DNA of 64,000 bases from Phycisphaerales bacterium (GCA_029260295.1 JAJDDN010000002.1:310001-374000); one strand, 5' to 3'. Numbered from the stretch's first letter, positions 26,138 to 36,525 are shown. Translations and numbers: made by a program. The notes: a model not told the origin generated them from the sequence alone.

Positions 26138-26740
26138 ATGGCCTCAGCTTCAGTAAGTTATCAACGGACCCGCGAGATGGGAATTGACGAGCTTCTGCTC
26201 GAAAACCGGATCGTGTTCCTCGTCGGTGAGATCAACCATGCCTCGGCATCGCGCGTGATGATGCAGATGTTGTATCTGGAAAATCAACGCCGGAACCAGG
26301 AAATCAACTTCTACATCAACTCACCGGGCGGCGTTGTCGACGACACCCTCGCCCTGTACGACACGATGCGGTTCCTCACCTCTCCGATCGCGACCTACTG
26401 CATCGGCCGGGCGTATTCGGGCGGATCGGTCTTATTGACCGCGGGGACCAAGGGTCGCCGGTTTATCCTGCCTCACGCCAAGGTCATGATCCACCAGCCA
26501 TATGGCGGGATCACGGGCCAGGCAGAAGACATCCGATTGCAGGCTGAGCAGATTATTAAATCAAAGCAAACGATGATCGACATCCTTGCCGAGAACACCG
26601 GTCAGACGGCAGAACGGGTCCGCGAGGACTCGGAGCGCGACCGATACTTTGATGCCCAGGAAGCCAAGGCCTACGGCTTGGTTGACGAAGTCCTCGTCGA
26701 ACCACCCAAAGACCCCAGCACCGCACCGGCATCAAGCTAA
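26138..26740 (+). CDS. clpP: ATP-dependent Clp protease proteolytic subunit, first copy
   Basis: FYINSPGGVVDDTLALYDTM, catalytic Ser in GRAYSGGSVLL, His in VMIHQPYGG, RDRYFDAQEAKAYGLVDEVL. Start at MASASVSYQ. Confidence 0.94.
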   Translation: MASASVSYQRTREMGIDELLLENRIVFLVGEINHASASRVMMQMLYLENQRRNQEINFYINSPGGVVDDTLALYDTMRFLTSPIATYCIGRAYSGGSVLLTAGTKGRRFILPHAKVMIHQPYGGITGQAEDIRLQAEQIIKSKQTMIDILAENTGQTAERVREDSERDRYFDAQEAKAYGLVDEVLVEPPKDPSTAPASS

Positions 26741-26789
26741 CTGAATTAATTGTACACACAGACCCATACACCCCAATAGGTGAACCCAT

Positions 26790-27407
26790 ATGTCTAACCC
26801 AAGTGCCCATCTGGTCCCCATCGTCATCGAGCAATCCGGTCGAGGCGAACGATCGTACGACATCTTCTCGCGGCTCCTCAAGGACCGCATCATCTTTGTC
26901 ACCGGCGGGGTGGGCGACGACATGGCCAACCTCATCGTTGCCCAGTTGCTGTTCCTAGCCAACGAAGACCCCAGCGCGGACATCTACATGTATGTCAACT
27001 CCCCAGGCGGGTCGGTCACGGCCGGGCTCGGGATTGTCGACACCATGAACTACATCAAACCCGATGTGAATACTTTCATCATCGGGCAGGCCGCATCGAT
27101 GGGCTCGGTGATCGCGTCATCGGGAACCAAAGGCAAGCGGTTCGCGCTGACCAATGCACGAAACTTGATGCATCAGCCTCTGATCTCAGGTGTCATGGAA
27201 GGGCAGGCGACCGATCTAGAGATCGAAGCCAAAGAAATGCTCCGCTTGCGTGATCGGCTTTACCAGATTTACGCCAACGCGACCGGCCAGACACAAGAAA
27301 AAGTCCACAAGGACTGCGACCGCAACCTCTGGCTCGATGATCAGGAAATGATCGAATACGGGCTGATTGACGAGGTTCTCGAAGCGATGCCTGTCAACGC
27401 CGGCTGA
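26790..27407 (+). CDS. clpP: ATP-dependent Clp protease proteolytic subunit, second copy
   Basis: [63 protein letters not shown]. Confidence 0.95.
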   Translation: MSNPSAHLVPIVIEQSGRGERSYDIFSRLLKDRIIFVTGGVGDDMANLIVAQLLFLANEDPSADIYMYVNSPGGSVTAGLGIVDTMNYIKPDVNTFIIGQAASMGSVIASSGTKGKRFALTNARNLMHQPLISGVMEGQATDLEIEAKEMLRLRDRLYQIYANATGQTQEKVHKDCDRNLWLDDQEMIEYGLIDEVLEAMPVNAG

Positions 27408-27435
27408 GCATAACCAACATCTTAAACACTCCTAA

Positions 27436-27458
27436 AGCCCGGTTTCGACCGGGTTTTT
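27436..27458 (+). terminator. Intrinsic terminator after tandem clpP genes
   Basis: CCCGGT-TTCG-ACCGGG-TTTTT. Confidence 0.8.
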
Positions 27459-27561
27459 CGTGATCACCCGCACCCGCAAGACTTTTGGTACACTGGTGGT
27501 AATCGCCCTCTCACGCACAACCGGATTTCTGAGGGTGGAATCCGCATGAAAGGAATACACC

Positions 27562-28146
27562 ATGGTTGGCTTAGCAGAACTCTGGCTCCCGATTCTCGTT
27601 TCAGGCATCGCGGTTTTCGCGGCCAGCTCGATCATCTGGATGGTCCTGCCTCATCACAAAGCGGACATCAAAACACTCCCCGACGAGGCGGCGTTTGACA
27701 GCGCGATGAACTCACTCAACATTGAACCCGGGCTGTACATGTACCCGGGCTGCCACGGGAAGGATGTCAAATCCGCCGAGTTCCAGACCCGCTGGAAATC
27801 CGGCCCCTGGGGCATGATCACGGTCATGGGATCGGCACCGAACTTCGGGTCCAACCTCATTAAGACATTCATCATGTACCTGATCATCTCAGCGATGGCA
27901 GGATACCTCGCGGGGATCGGGACGATGCCCGGCGCTGAATACATGGATGTGTTCCGTGCGGTTGGAACCGCGGCAATCCTCGGATACTGCATGGGCGGGA
28001 TCGCCAACGATTTTTTCATGGGCAAGCCCACACGGTTCATCATGACATCGTTTTTCGATGGCGTCGTCTTCGCACTCATCACCGCGGGTGTATTTGCCTC
28101 GATGTGGCCAGAGGGCGCAGCCGCGGCTCTCCCCGGGATGCCATAA
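27562..28146 (+). CDS. Hypothetical membrane protein
   Basis: 194 aa with several TM segments; no family recognised. Confidence 0.65.
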   Translation: MVGLAELWLPILVSGIAVFAASSIIWMVLPHHKADIKTLPDEAAFDSAMNSLNIEPGLYMYPGCHGKDVKSAEFQTRWKSGPWGMITVMGSAPNFGSNLIKTFIMYLIISAMAGYLAGIGTMPGAEYMDVFRAVGTAAILGYCMGGIANDFFMGKPTRFIMTSFFDGVVFALITAGVFASMWPEGAAAALPGMP

Positions 28147-28153
28147 ACAGGCA

Positions 28154-29182
28154 TTAGCCCATCTGAATAAGCACGCCGATGTGTTCAGGTTCGATCGCTG
28201 CGCGCAGGCCGGTCATGACATCGTTGAACTTGACGCGTTTGGTGATGAGTCCTGAGAGGTCGATGCGTCCTGATTGCAGGGCCGCTAGGCCGTCGTTGAT
28301 TTGGCCGCATCGCGAGCCATAGATTTTGAGTTCGCGTTCGATGATGAGAGCCATGTCGTCGGGCGTTGGCGTTTGGTCTTCAACGACGGCGATGGGATGG
28401 CTCTGAAGTATGACCGAGCCGCGTGGGCGGGCCATCGCTAGGGCTGTTGAAAGAGATCCTGGCTCGGTCATGGTGTCGATCACGATGTCTTGATCCGCAC
28501 GACGCCCGACCTCTTCGAGATGCCGATGCTTGATCCCCCATTTGGCACAGAGCTCGAGACGGTCCCCGCGCCCGGTGAGCATTCGAACCGATGCGTTGAG
28601 CGAGCCCATGATCTGAGCGCAAAGCAGCGCGGTCAGATCTCCGCCCAGCACGGTGACGAAGGCTTTGCCCTCGATGTGCTGGACCCGCGAAACATGGATC
28701 GCTGCGGCGAGTTGTAATGCGAAGACCGCCCGCTCGTCTTCAATCTCATCAGGGATCGCCATGAGGTTCCGTTCAGGGATGACGAACCGATCGCTCAGGC
28801 ACCCATCAAAGCTGCGGAGCCCGAGGATGCGTCGGTCGGGATCATGATGCCCGATGCCTCGCTTGGCAAATGTTGAGTCCGGGTCGGTGATGTTGACATC
28901 ACCAACAACGCGTTGACCCACGAGCGACTCGTCATTGGCGGATTCGACCACACCGACAAACTGATGCCCCAACACGCCGTGATGCTCCGGGTTTCTGCAA
29001 GCGTGGATATCGGCCTGCGAGATGAGGACGAGGGTAGGGCGCACCAACGCCTGACCGTCCTTGGGTGTTGGGTCTGGGTAATCGGTCATCATGACCGGCT
29101 GAGCATTCTGAATGCTGAGGGCACGCACAAGATTATGATCGGTTGTTTGGCAGCGGATTGCCAGCGCGGCCCGGGAAGCCAT
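28154..29182 (-). CDS. Medium-chain (MDR/zinc-type) alcohol dehydrogenase-like protein
   Basis: GHQFVGVVESANDESLVGQRVVGDVNI...FDGCLSDRFVIPERNLMAIPD; Rossmann-type C-terminal half. Confidence 0.8.
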   Translation of the reverse strand: MASRAALAIRCQTTDHNLVRALSIQNAQPVMMTDYPDPTPKDGQALVRPTLVLISQADIHACRNPEHHGVLGHQFVGVVESANDESLVGQRVVGDVNITDPDSTFAKRGIGHHDPDRRILGLRSFDGCLSDRFVIPERNLMAIPDEIEDERAVFALQLAAAIHVSRVQHIEGKAFVTVLGGDLTALLCAQIMGSLNASVRMLTGRGDRLELCAKWGIKHRHLEEVGRRADQDIVIDTMTEPGSLSTALAMARPRGSVILQSHPIAVVEDQTPTPDDMALIIERELKIYGSRCGQINDGLAALQSGRIDLSGLITKRVKFNDVMTGLRAAIEPEHIGVLIQMG

Positions 29183-29253
29183 TGATTCTCGGACCTAGTG
29201 GCACCGTTTGTGCCAGTTGGATCAATCTTCAGATGGCAAAGTCGCCGGCTGGA

Positions 29254-30093
29254 TCAATCATCGGTCGGATTGAGCCCGACCGGCGTTGAGGTGGTCTCAT
29301 TGGGGGGCGAACCCATAAACGGCAGGTACTCGACAATCCGTTTCTTGCGGTTGAAGACCGGGTAGGTGTAAATCTGACCGGCTGCGAAAAGATCGTCGGT
29401 GGACTTGTACCAGTTCTGCCATGCACCCAGGTCGATACCAAAGTCTTGCCCGGTCATGATCTTGAGCGAATGCTGAACCCGATTGTTGACCACCAGGCGG
29501 GTATCCCGCAATGCTGAGATTAATGATTGGACGACATACGGCTCGCGGTATTGACCCAGCGCGTCGGCCGCACCAGCGCGGACATCGGCGTTGGTTTCGT
29601 TGTCTTCGCTGATGACTCTGATCAATGGCGGGATGGCTTCGCTTGTGTGGACTCGTTGAAGTGCCCGAGCAGCAGCGATGCGGACCTTACGGTCCTCGTC
29701 GTTGAGTGCCTCAATCAAGTAGGAAGCGTGCGCCGGGTCGCCGTGGCGTCCCAGTGCGCGGATGCAGGTCGCGCGAACACCCGGGTCTTCGTCATCGGTC
29801 CCGTCGATGTAGAGCTCGAGATAGATCGGATCGCCACCGAATGGGGCAGCGGCGAGCATCGTCGTGCCCCGGTACCGGTTCTCGGCGTTGTATTCGTCAG
29901 TCGCCAAGATCGCGGCGGTCGTTGGCGAGGTCTGGGGCGCCATGATATCCCGCAGGCTTTTGGCCCCGCGTGGAGCGTTGCCCATCGTGCCACAGCCGGT
30001 TGAAGCTGCGACAAATATCGCGACAAGAATCGCCGATCCAAGAATGGACAAGCTGGAAGATCGGGCGGGTGTGATTGGGGCGGTCTGAGTCAT
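29254..30093 (-). CDS. HEAT-repeat lipoprotein
   Basis: Lipobox-like AASTGC; repeats DEDPGVRATCIRALGRHGDPAHASYLIEALNDEDRKVRIAAARALQRV. Confidence 0.75.
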   Translation of the reverse strand: MTQTAPITPARSSSLSILGSAILVAIFVAASTGCGTMGNAPRGAKSLRDIMAPQTSPTTAAILATDEYNAENRYRGTTMLAAAPFGGDPIYLELYIDGTDDEDPGVRATCIRALGRHGDPAHASYLIEALNDEDRKVRIAAARALQRVHTSEAIPPLIRVISEDNETNADVRAGAADALGQYREPYVVQSLISALRDTRLVVNNRVQHSLKIMTGQDFGIDLGAWQNWYKSTDDLFAAGQIYTYPVFNRKKRIVEYLPFMGSPPNETTSTPVGLNPTDD

Positions 30094-30135
30094 TATTGAA
30101 GTATATCGCGCTTCATCGGTTCAAGGCCGCGGGTA

Positions 30136-30948
30136 TCACAGGAGATCTGCGCTTGCTGAACGGAGCCCGATTGGGGGTCCCAAGACCTCCTTGGCAATGA
30201 TTGCCCGGCGGAGATCATTTTTAAGCATCGCACGGATGCCTGAGGACGCTGATTCAGCCTTCACATGTTGTGTTGACCCCAAAGCAATCGGGGAGTTACT
30301 CGGCCTTTTTGAGACCCTGCGAGACTCGTCTGACACCCGCCTTTGAGACCGCTGAGACACGGCCTTTGGACGCGACTTGCGACTCGTAGCGGTCTGCTGT
30401 TGAGGAGGTGTCTGAGATGAAGATCTCGATTGTGGAGCCTTCGGCTGAGCGTAGGGCTGGGGGGCCGGCCGTTTGTAGGCTTGCGCTGCCGGGGCGGGTG
30501 TGCGAGCCGGAGGGGCCGGGGTGCGTGCTTGCTGTATATTGATAGGCCTCGGCTGAGATGACCGGGCCTGAGGCTGCTGTGATCTGGCCTGGCTGGACTG
30601 AGTAGGTTGAGGCTGAACGCCGCCACTCCGCTGCTGGCGGAGCTTTTTGAGTTGCTCGATGCGCTGGGTCCGAAGCTGTTCGATACGGTCCTTGCGTGTC
30701 TGCTGTTTTTGGTCCCAGTTTGCTTTCTTGGATTGAATACCCGGCTGGGCATCAATCGCTGCACTAGACGACTGTGACCCTGTGCGGAGCGAATCTTGCT
30801 TGGCCTGACGCATTTCCTGATGGGCACGCTTCTTGGTTTGTTGTTCTTGAGCAGATTTAAACATCCTGCCGAGTGTCGAGAAGGCGCCAATTAGAATCAC
30901 AATCCCAAATGGGCTGGTTAGGAAACTGACTATGGACTGAAGATTCAT
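30136..30948 (-). CDS. Hypothetical low-complexity Q/R/S/P-rich protein with N-terminal TM
   Basis: One N-terminal hydrophobic segment, then a Gln/Arg/Pro/Ser-rich disordered-looking region. Confidence 0.5.
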   Translation of the reverse strand: MNLQSIVSFLTSPFGIVILIGAFSTLGRMFKSAQEQQTKKRAHQEMRQAKQDSLRTGSQSSSAAIDAQPGIQSKKANWDQKQQTRKDRIEQLRTQRIEQLKKLRQQRSGGVQPQPTQSSQARSQQPQARSSQPRPINIQQARTPAPPARTPAPAAQAYKRPAPQPYAQPKAPQSRSSSQTPPQQQTATSRKSRPKAVSQRSQRRVSDESRRVSKRPSNSPIALGSTQHVKAESASSGIRAMLKNDLRRAIIAKEVLGPPIGLRSASADLL

Positions 30949-30964
30949 GGTTGATCAAAGTATA

Positions 30965-31738
30965 TCAGGTTGTGGACCGGATGGTTTGAGGAATGATCAC
31001 GGGAAGCCCCTGAATCTCACCGGTCACAAACGGCGTATCAAAGACCTCACCGAGGACTCTAGGGGTCAGGACATCCCCCACGGCTCCTTGGGCGTGGACA
31101 GCCCCCTGACGATCCAGAACAATCGCCCGATCGGCAAACTGGGTGCTCAGCGAGAGATCGTGGGCGACCAATGCGACCCCGACCCCGCCAGATGCCAGTT
31201 CTTGGAAGCCGTGCATGGCTTGGAGCTGGTGCTTGGGGTCCATCGCAGAGGTTGGTTCATCGGCGAGCAAATAGGCGTTGTCATGGCCATCGAGTTGGGC
31301 CCAGCCTCGGGCGAGCGAAACGCGTTGCTGTTGGCCAACTGAGAGGGTGCCCATGGGTTTGGACGCGAGTTCGGTGAGCCCAAATCGTTCGATTGCCCGC
31401 TCGACGGCGGCGGGGTCCTTGGGCAACGCCAATCGCCCGAATGAAACCACTAGACGAACATCGAAATCGAATGCGAGCGATGATCGCTGGGCGATATAGA
31501 CAAGCCGAGATGCACGCTGAGATCCATTAAGGATCGCCAGGTTTTTTTGGTCGATCTGGACCTGTCCATCATCTGGACTGACCAACCCCGCCAAGAGGCG
31601 AATGAGGGTGGATTTGCCGGCTCCGTTCGGTCCCACGATCGCGGTGATGGTGCCGGGCTCGATGGAGCAACTCACCGCATCCAAGACCTTGGGTCCTTTG
31701 GGGTAGGCAAACGACAGATTGGTCCCGATCAGAGGCAT
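30965..31738 (-). CDS. ABC transporter ATP-binding protein, heme/iron-siderophore type (HmuV/FecE-like)
   Basis: GPNGAGKSTLIRLLAGL, LSVGQQQRVSLARGWAQL, LLADEPTSAMDPKHQ. Confidence 0.88.
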   Translation of the reverse strand: MPLIGTNLSFAYPKGPKVLDAVSCSIEPGTITAIVGPNGAGKSTLIRLLAGLVSPDDGQVQIDQKNLAILNGSQRASRLVYIAQRSSLAFDFDVRLVVSFGRLALPKDPAAVERAIERFGLTELASKPMGTLSVGQQQRVSLARGWAQLDGHDNAYLLADEPTSAMDPKHQLQAMHGFQELASGGVGVALVAHDLSLSTQFADRAIVLDRQGAVHAQGAVGDVLTPRVLGEVFDTPFVTGEIQGLPVIIPQTIRSTT

Positions 31739-31817
31739 ATGAACATGATATGAACAAGATGGGGCCTTGGTTGCCGATTATGCCCGCATATGCCAGCAAC
31801 GGTCGATACAGTGGCCC

Positions 31818-34382
31818 ATGGCAGAACAATATCGCGCCCGTTTGGTCGCCCACATCTCGCATTCGTCCTATGAACCCGCCCAGATTCCCATTGTCGCCCG
31901 CGATCTCAACATCGAGGATGTCAAAGAGTTTGGGGTTGCGGTCCGCGAGCTCGCAGCAGAGGAAATCGTGGCTCTCGACGACGCAGGCAAGATCACACTC
32001 CCCTTCCGCGAGGACGAGGGCGAGTCGATCGGTGAGTTCCGGTCTACCAAGAGTGGCTTCGGGTTCTTCTCGCCTTCAAAGACCACGCACGGCGGCGATG
32101 TATTCATCCCCCCCCATCTGACCATGGGCGCACTGGACCGTGATACCGTCCGGATCTACTACCAACGCGACCAACGACGCGAACGAAAGCTCGGCACCTT
32201 TGAACGCCAGTACTCCGGCGAAATCATCGACATCGTCGCCCGCAAACGGGCTGCGTTCTCAGGCGAGATCGACAAGCGTGACGGCCGCTGGCTTGTCTAC
32301 CCCGACGGACGCGAACTCACCGACCCGATCATCATCCGTGACGCGGAATCTAAAAATGTCAAACCCGGCGACAAGGTCGTCGTGGAAATCATCGATTATC
32401 CCGAAGGCGACTATCTTGCAGAGGGCGTGATCACCAAGGTGCTTGGTGAAGCCGGCGATCCGGATGTTGAAACCCAAGCCGTCATCGCGGCCTACGGGCT
32501 CCCGAGCAACGACTTCCCCGAATCCTGCGTCCAGCAGGCACGCGAAGCGACCCAACGCTTCGACGAAGAAATGTCGCTCTACGAATCCGATGGCATCGAA
32601 GCTCTTGATATGCGCCGCGACCTGACCGGGGATCTGATCTGCACGATCGACCCGCCGGACGCGAAGGATTATGACGATGCGATCTCGCTCAAACGGTTCG
32701 ACAACGGCGACTGGGAACTCGGGATTCATATCGCGGATGTGGCGCATTACATCGCGCCGGGAACCGAGCTCGACGAGGAAGCCAAGGAACGCGGGAACTC
32801 GGTGTACCTGCCCCGCTTGGTGATCCCGATGCTCCCCGAGGTACTCTCCAACGGCATCTGTTCGCTGCAAGAAGGCGTGCTCCGCTACGCCAAGACCGCG
32901 ATTATCCGCTACGACAAGATGGGCTATGTCAAATCCCGAGGCGTGTGCCAGTCGCTCATCAAATCCCGCAAGCGGATGACCTATCTTGAGGCCCAGGCAC
33001 TCATTGACGGTGATCTGGAAGAAGCTCGCAAGCATGCCAAGACGGATTCGCCGCACACACAAGAAATTATCGATGTGTGCAAGGACATGGATTCGCTCGC
33101 AAGATTGATCCGTGCCCGCCGCAACAAAGCCGGGATGATCCATCTGGATCTTCCCGATGTCGAGCTGATCTTTGACGACACCGGCAAGGTCATCGACGCC
33201 CAGAAAGAAGACGACGCCTTCACCCACACGATTATCGAGATGTTCATGGTCGAGGCCAACGAATCGCTCGCGACCTTGTTCGGCGATATGCGGGTCCCTG
33301 TGCTGCGAAGAACGCACCCGGAACCAACCCCAGGTGATGTTGAACAACTCAAAAAGACCGCGATGGTCGCTGGGTTCCGCATCCCCAAGAATCCATCACG
33401 CGAGGAACTCCAGACGCTGCTCAATGCAACAGCCGGGACTGGTGCTGCAAGAGCGGTGCACACAGCCGTGCTCCGCACAATGACCAAAGCGGTCTACTCA
33501 CCGGCTCTCATCGGGCACTACGCCCTTGCGTCACACGCGTACTCGCACTTCACCTCGCCGATCCGCCGCTACCCCGACCTGACGCTCCACCGGGCATTGT
33601 TTGCGTACCTCAAAAAGACCAAGAACGGCGAGAACTTCCCGCGCGACGACGCCGCCAAGGTCGCGCTGGGAAAGATACTCTGCGAGAATGATCTGTGCCC
33701 AGACATGCAGGCACTCACAGAGATCGGCAACAACTGCTCCAACACCGAGGTTAACGCGGCCCAAGCAGAACGCGAGCTCCGAGCGTTCTTGGTACTCCAG
33801 CTCATGGCCGACCATATCGGCGAGGAGTTCGAGGGCTTTGTCACCGGCGTGACACCCAAGGGTGTGTATGTCCAGATCGAAAAATACCTCGCCGATGGGA
33901 TGATCGCCAAGCACGATCTGCCGGGCGATACCACCCGCGACAAGCGGCCGCCGTCCTTTAAGATCGACGACCGCACCGGCGCTCTGGTTGATATTCACTC
34001 CGGGCGGAGTTATTCGATCGGCGACCGGGTCAGCGTGACGATCGCTCAGGTTGATCTTGCGATGCGTCGTATGGACCTGCTGATTGCCAATCCAGATAGC
34101 CGTGCCGCGGGCAAGGCCAAGAAGGGGATCGCAGGAGGCCTCAAGTTTGGCAGCGACGACGCTGGTGGGCTAGGCGAGACCGATGGCGAGGCCGCCGGGT
34201 TCAAGAAGACCCCGGGCAGTCAACGCCGGAGCCAGAAATCCAAATCGCGTGACAAGGGCAAGACCGATTACCGTCGTGATGCGGCGGGCAAAGCCGGGCC
34301 CGGCGAGAAGAAAAAGAAGAACAAACCCAAGGGCGGCGGCAAAAGCAAGGGCAAAAGCAACGGCAAGCCCAAGCAGTCCTGA
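31818..34382 (+). CDS. rnr: Ribonuclease R
   Basis: CSD and RNB motifs (DLICTIDPPDAKDYDDAISLKR, YAHFTSPIRRYPDLTLHR-like), S1 domain, basic Lys-rich C-tail. Start at MAEQYRARL. Confidence 0.94.
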   Translation: MAEQYRARLVAHISHSSYEPAQIPIVARDLNIEDVKEFGVAVRELAAEEIVALDDAGKITLPFREDEGESIGEFRSTKSGFGFFSPSKTTHGGDVFIPPHLTMGALDRDTVRIYYQRDQRRERKLGTFERQYSGEIIDIVARKRAAFSGEIDKRDGRWLVYPDGRELTDPIIIRDAESKNVKPGDKVVVEIIDYPEGDYLAEGVITKVLGEAGDPDVETQAVIAAYGLPSNDFPESCVQQAREATQRFDEEMSLYESDGIEALDMRRDLTGDLICTIDPPDAKDYDDAISLKRFDNGDWELGIHIADVAHYIAPGTELDEEAKERGNSVYLPRLVIPMLPEVLSNGICSLQEGVLRYAKTAIIRYDKMGYVKSRGVCQSLIKSRKRMTYLEAQALIDGDLEEARKHAKTDSPHTQEIIDVCKDMDSLARLIRARRNKAGMIHLDLPDVELIFDDTGKVIDAQKEDDAFTHTIIEMFMVEANESLATLFGDMRVPVLRRTHPEPTPGDVEQLKKTAMVAGFRIPKNPSREELQTLLNATAGTGAARAVHTAVLRTMTKAVYSPALIGHYALASHAYSHFTSPIRRYPDLTLHRALFAYLKKTKNGENFPRDDAAKVALGKILCENDLCPDMQALTEIGNNCSNTEVNAAQAERELRAFLVLQLMADHIGEEFEGFVTGVTPKGVYVQIEKYLADGMIAKHDLPGDTTRDKRPPSFKIDDRTGALVDIHSGRSYSIGDRVSVTIAQVDLAMRRMDLLIANPDSRAAGKAKKGIAGGLKFGSDDAGGLGETDGEAAGFKKTPGSQRRSQKSKSRDKGKTDYRRDAAGKAGPGEKKKKNKPKGGGKSKGKSNGKPKQS

Positions 34383-34394
34383 TCAACTCTTGAT

Positions 34395-35315
34395 TCAGTG
34401 ATCCCAACCCAGTTCGCTGAGCGGATGACGCTTTCCGTGCGGATCAATCATGATCGCGCCGGGGGTTTCGCCATCATCGCACGCCCGGCACTCCCCGACT
34501 GGCCCATGCATCGGCGGATCCATCGATGGGATCTGGGTCTTTGGGTCAATGCACATGAGGAGTTCGTAGTCTTCGCCGTCACTGCACGCCTCTCGCCAAT
34601 CTTTGCATCGGTGATCAAGGGGGAGTTTGGCCGCGTCGATCTCAATGATGAGGCCCGATGCTTTTGCGATGCGGTCGCTATCGCGTCCGAGCCCGTCTGA
34701 AAGATCCATCATCGCGTGAACCCCGCGTTCTCCATGGTTGGCCGATGCCCACTGCCCGGCGTCGAGTCTTGGTTCAAAGAGCAGATGCCAGCCAGACTCA
34801 AAGCTCCCCCCCACTTGCCCCGTGAGATACAGATGATCGCCGGACCGAGCTCCACTGCGGAGTACGGGGGATGCATCATCTTGCATGGTGCCACCGATGG
34901 TGACCGTCAGGGTGAGCGGGTGATCTGGCGAGCCGTGTGATGCAATATCGCCACCAACCAATGGACAGCCCCAGTGCTTGGCCCATTTGCTCATGGCATC
35001 GAAGAGTTCGTCGGCGTGTTTGTAGTCTTTGGGGAGCACGCCGGTCGCCAGCGCCCAGCTCGGTACCCCGCCCATCGCGGCAATGTCGGAGACCGACCGC
35101 GCGACGGATTTGCGGGCGATGAGATCGATGTCCGTATCAGATTCGAAATGCCGACCCTCCACGAGTTGATCGACGGTCAAGAGCGAAATATCCCCTGAAG
35201 CGGATCGGATCACTGCACAGTCATCGCCCGGACCGACAATGATCTCCTGCCCGCCACCAAGTGCGAGCCCAATGGAGCGGGCGTAGATGTGGTCATGGAG
35301 CTGTGATTCGTTCAT
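34395..35315 (-). CDS. thiL: Thiamine-monophosphate kinase
   Basis: GPGDDCAVI, LLTVDQLVEGRHF, ARKSVARSVSDIAAMGG, DLSDGLGRD, GEDYELLMCID. Confidence 0.94.
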   Translation of the reverse strand: MNESQLHDHIYARSIGLALGGGQEIIVGPGDDCAVIRSASGDISLLTVDQLVEGRHFESDTDIDLIARKSVARSVSDIAAMGGVPSWALATGVLPKDYKHADELFDAMSKWAKHWGCPLVGGDIASHGSPDHPLTLTVTIGGTMQDDASPVLRSGARSGDHLYLTGQVGGSFESGWHLLFEPRLDAGQWASANHGERGVHAMMDLSDGLGRDSDRIAKASGLIIEIDAAKLPLDHRCKDWREACSDGEDYELLMCIDPKTQIPSMDPPMHGPVGECRACDDGETPGAIMIDPHGKRHPLSELGWDH

Positions 35316-35348
35316 CAGTTTATTGTATGACCTCGCGGGTGGCGGGGA

Positions 35349-36170
35349 TCAGAGACCATCAATACCGAAAAGAGTCCCGGCCGGGAATCGAAGACCAAAG
35401 TGCTCCTCAAGAATCGCGAGCAGTTGATCGGTTGATTCGATTTCGATCTTCTCAAGCGTATCGGCTTGCTTGCGGTGTGTGTAGATCCGATTGGAGATGG
35501 AATGACGCGTGCCGTCTTTGTTGGCGATCGCGGCCATGATATTCTGCCTGAAGTTCGATTCAGGACTCGTGCTCGTCCACCAGTTCCCGACCCTGCGGTC
35601 GATCATCGGCATGGACTCTCCCGAAAACTCACACACATCGTCCCACTTGTCTCCCATCTGCAACTGGTGGAACCATCGGCCGCTGGACGGGTCATGATCG
35701 AAGCGGCGTGTGTCGTGGGGAGTCGATTGGGGATCTTTGGTGTCGAGACGGATAGGCGCGGTTGGCGTGCGTCCACCGACCCCAACATCGACCGCGTAGG
35801 GGATGCCCTCAAGTAGCACACGCGAGAAGAGGTGGGTCCGCGCGGGGATGGTGTCTCGCGGGATAGACGACCGGACACGAGCAGACAATGACTCGACCTC
35901 AAACCCGAGCGATTTGAGAACCTCGATCATCAAGCCGTTCTGCTCGAAGCAGTATCCCCCACGATGATCGGTAATGAGCTTGCGTTGTATGCTGTTGATA
36001 TCGAGATCTGGGGTTTGATTCAACAGTACATCAAAGTTCTCGAAGGGGATCGCACACGCGTGGCAGAGCTGCAACCGGCGGAGAGTTTCCAGAGTTGGCG
36101 GCGCAGAATCAGGCCCGTCATAGCCGATACGCGCAAGATATGAGGCGATATCAATGGAACCGGTGGACAT
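35349..36170 (-). CDS. Arylamine N-acetyltransferase family protein
   Basis: SIDIASYLARIGYDG, IPFENFDVLLNQTPDLD, RGGYCFEQNGLMIEVLKSLGF (catalytic Cys), PARTHLFSRV, VDVGVGG. Confidence 0.9.
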   Translation of the reverse strand: MSTGSIDIASYLARIGYDGPDSAPPTLETLRRLQLCHACAIPFENFDVLLNQTPDLDINSIQRKLITDHRGGYCFEQNGLMIEVLKSLGFEVESLSARVRSSIPRDTIPARTHLFSRVLLEGIPYAVDVGVGGRTPTAPIRLDTKDPQSTPHDTRRFDHDPSSGRWFHQLQMGDKWDDVCEFSGESMPMIDRRVGNWWTSTSPESNFRQNIMAAIANKDGTRHSISNRIYTHRKQADTLEKIEIESTDQLLAILEEHFGLRFPAGTLFGIDGL

Positions 36171-36233
36171 GTTTGTAGAACCCAGTCGATTGGAATGCAA
36201 AACGCTCGCAATCGCATGTTGCCAATATGTTTA

Positions 36234-36479
36234 TTACTCTTTGCTACAGCCGCAGGTGTCGCCGCAGCATTCTTTTTTGCAGGTGCTGAGCCCGCAGATC
36301 TTGTAGGCCGGGCAAAAACCGACAATCCCGGTCACGACAAAGATCACCCCCACGGCGGCGACCACGATCCCGAGGATCTCGGCACCCATCACCCCGAGCC
36401 ACATGTAAGAAGAAATAAGAGCGACGATTCCGAGCACCACGCGCAGGGCGCGATCGGCGCCACTTTCATTCGATTTCAT
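36234..36479 (-). CDS. DUF2892/YgaP-like inner membrane protein with Cys-rich tail
   Basis: MKSNESGADRALRVVLGIVAL...GIVGFCPAYKICGLSTCKKECCGDTCGCSKE. Confidence 0.8.
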   Translation of the reverse strand: MKSNESGADRALRVVLGIVALISSYMWLGVMGAEILGIVVAAVGVIFVVTGIVGFCPAYKICGLSTCKKECCGDTCGCSKE

Positions 36480-36525
36480 AGCTGAATCCTTTCGTAGTCC
36501 ATTGCTGCAAGTGCATTCTACCGTA

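Noticed and set aside
32259-33347. 362-aa minus-strand ORF
   Set aside because: Fully antisense to rnr; typical GC-rich shadow ORF.
34805-34822. CCCCCCCACTTGCCCC in thiL and a similar tract at 17658 in murC as further copies of the C-tract repeat
   Set aside because: Both are explained by tandem GGG GGG glycine codons in coding sequence and lack the AAAGTGAAGATCA part.
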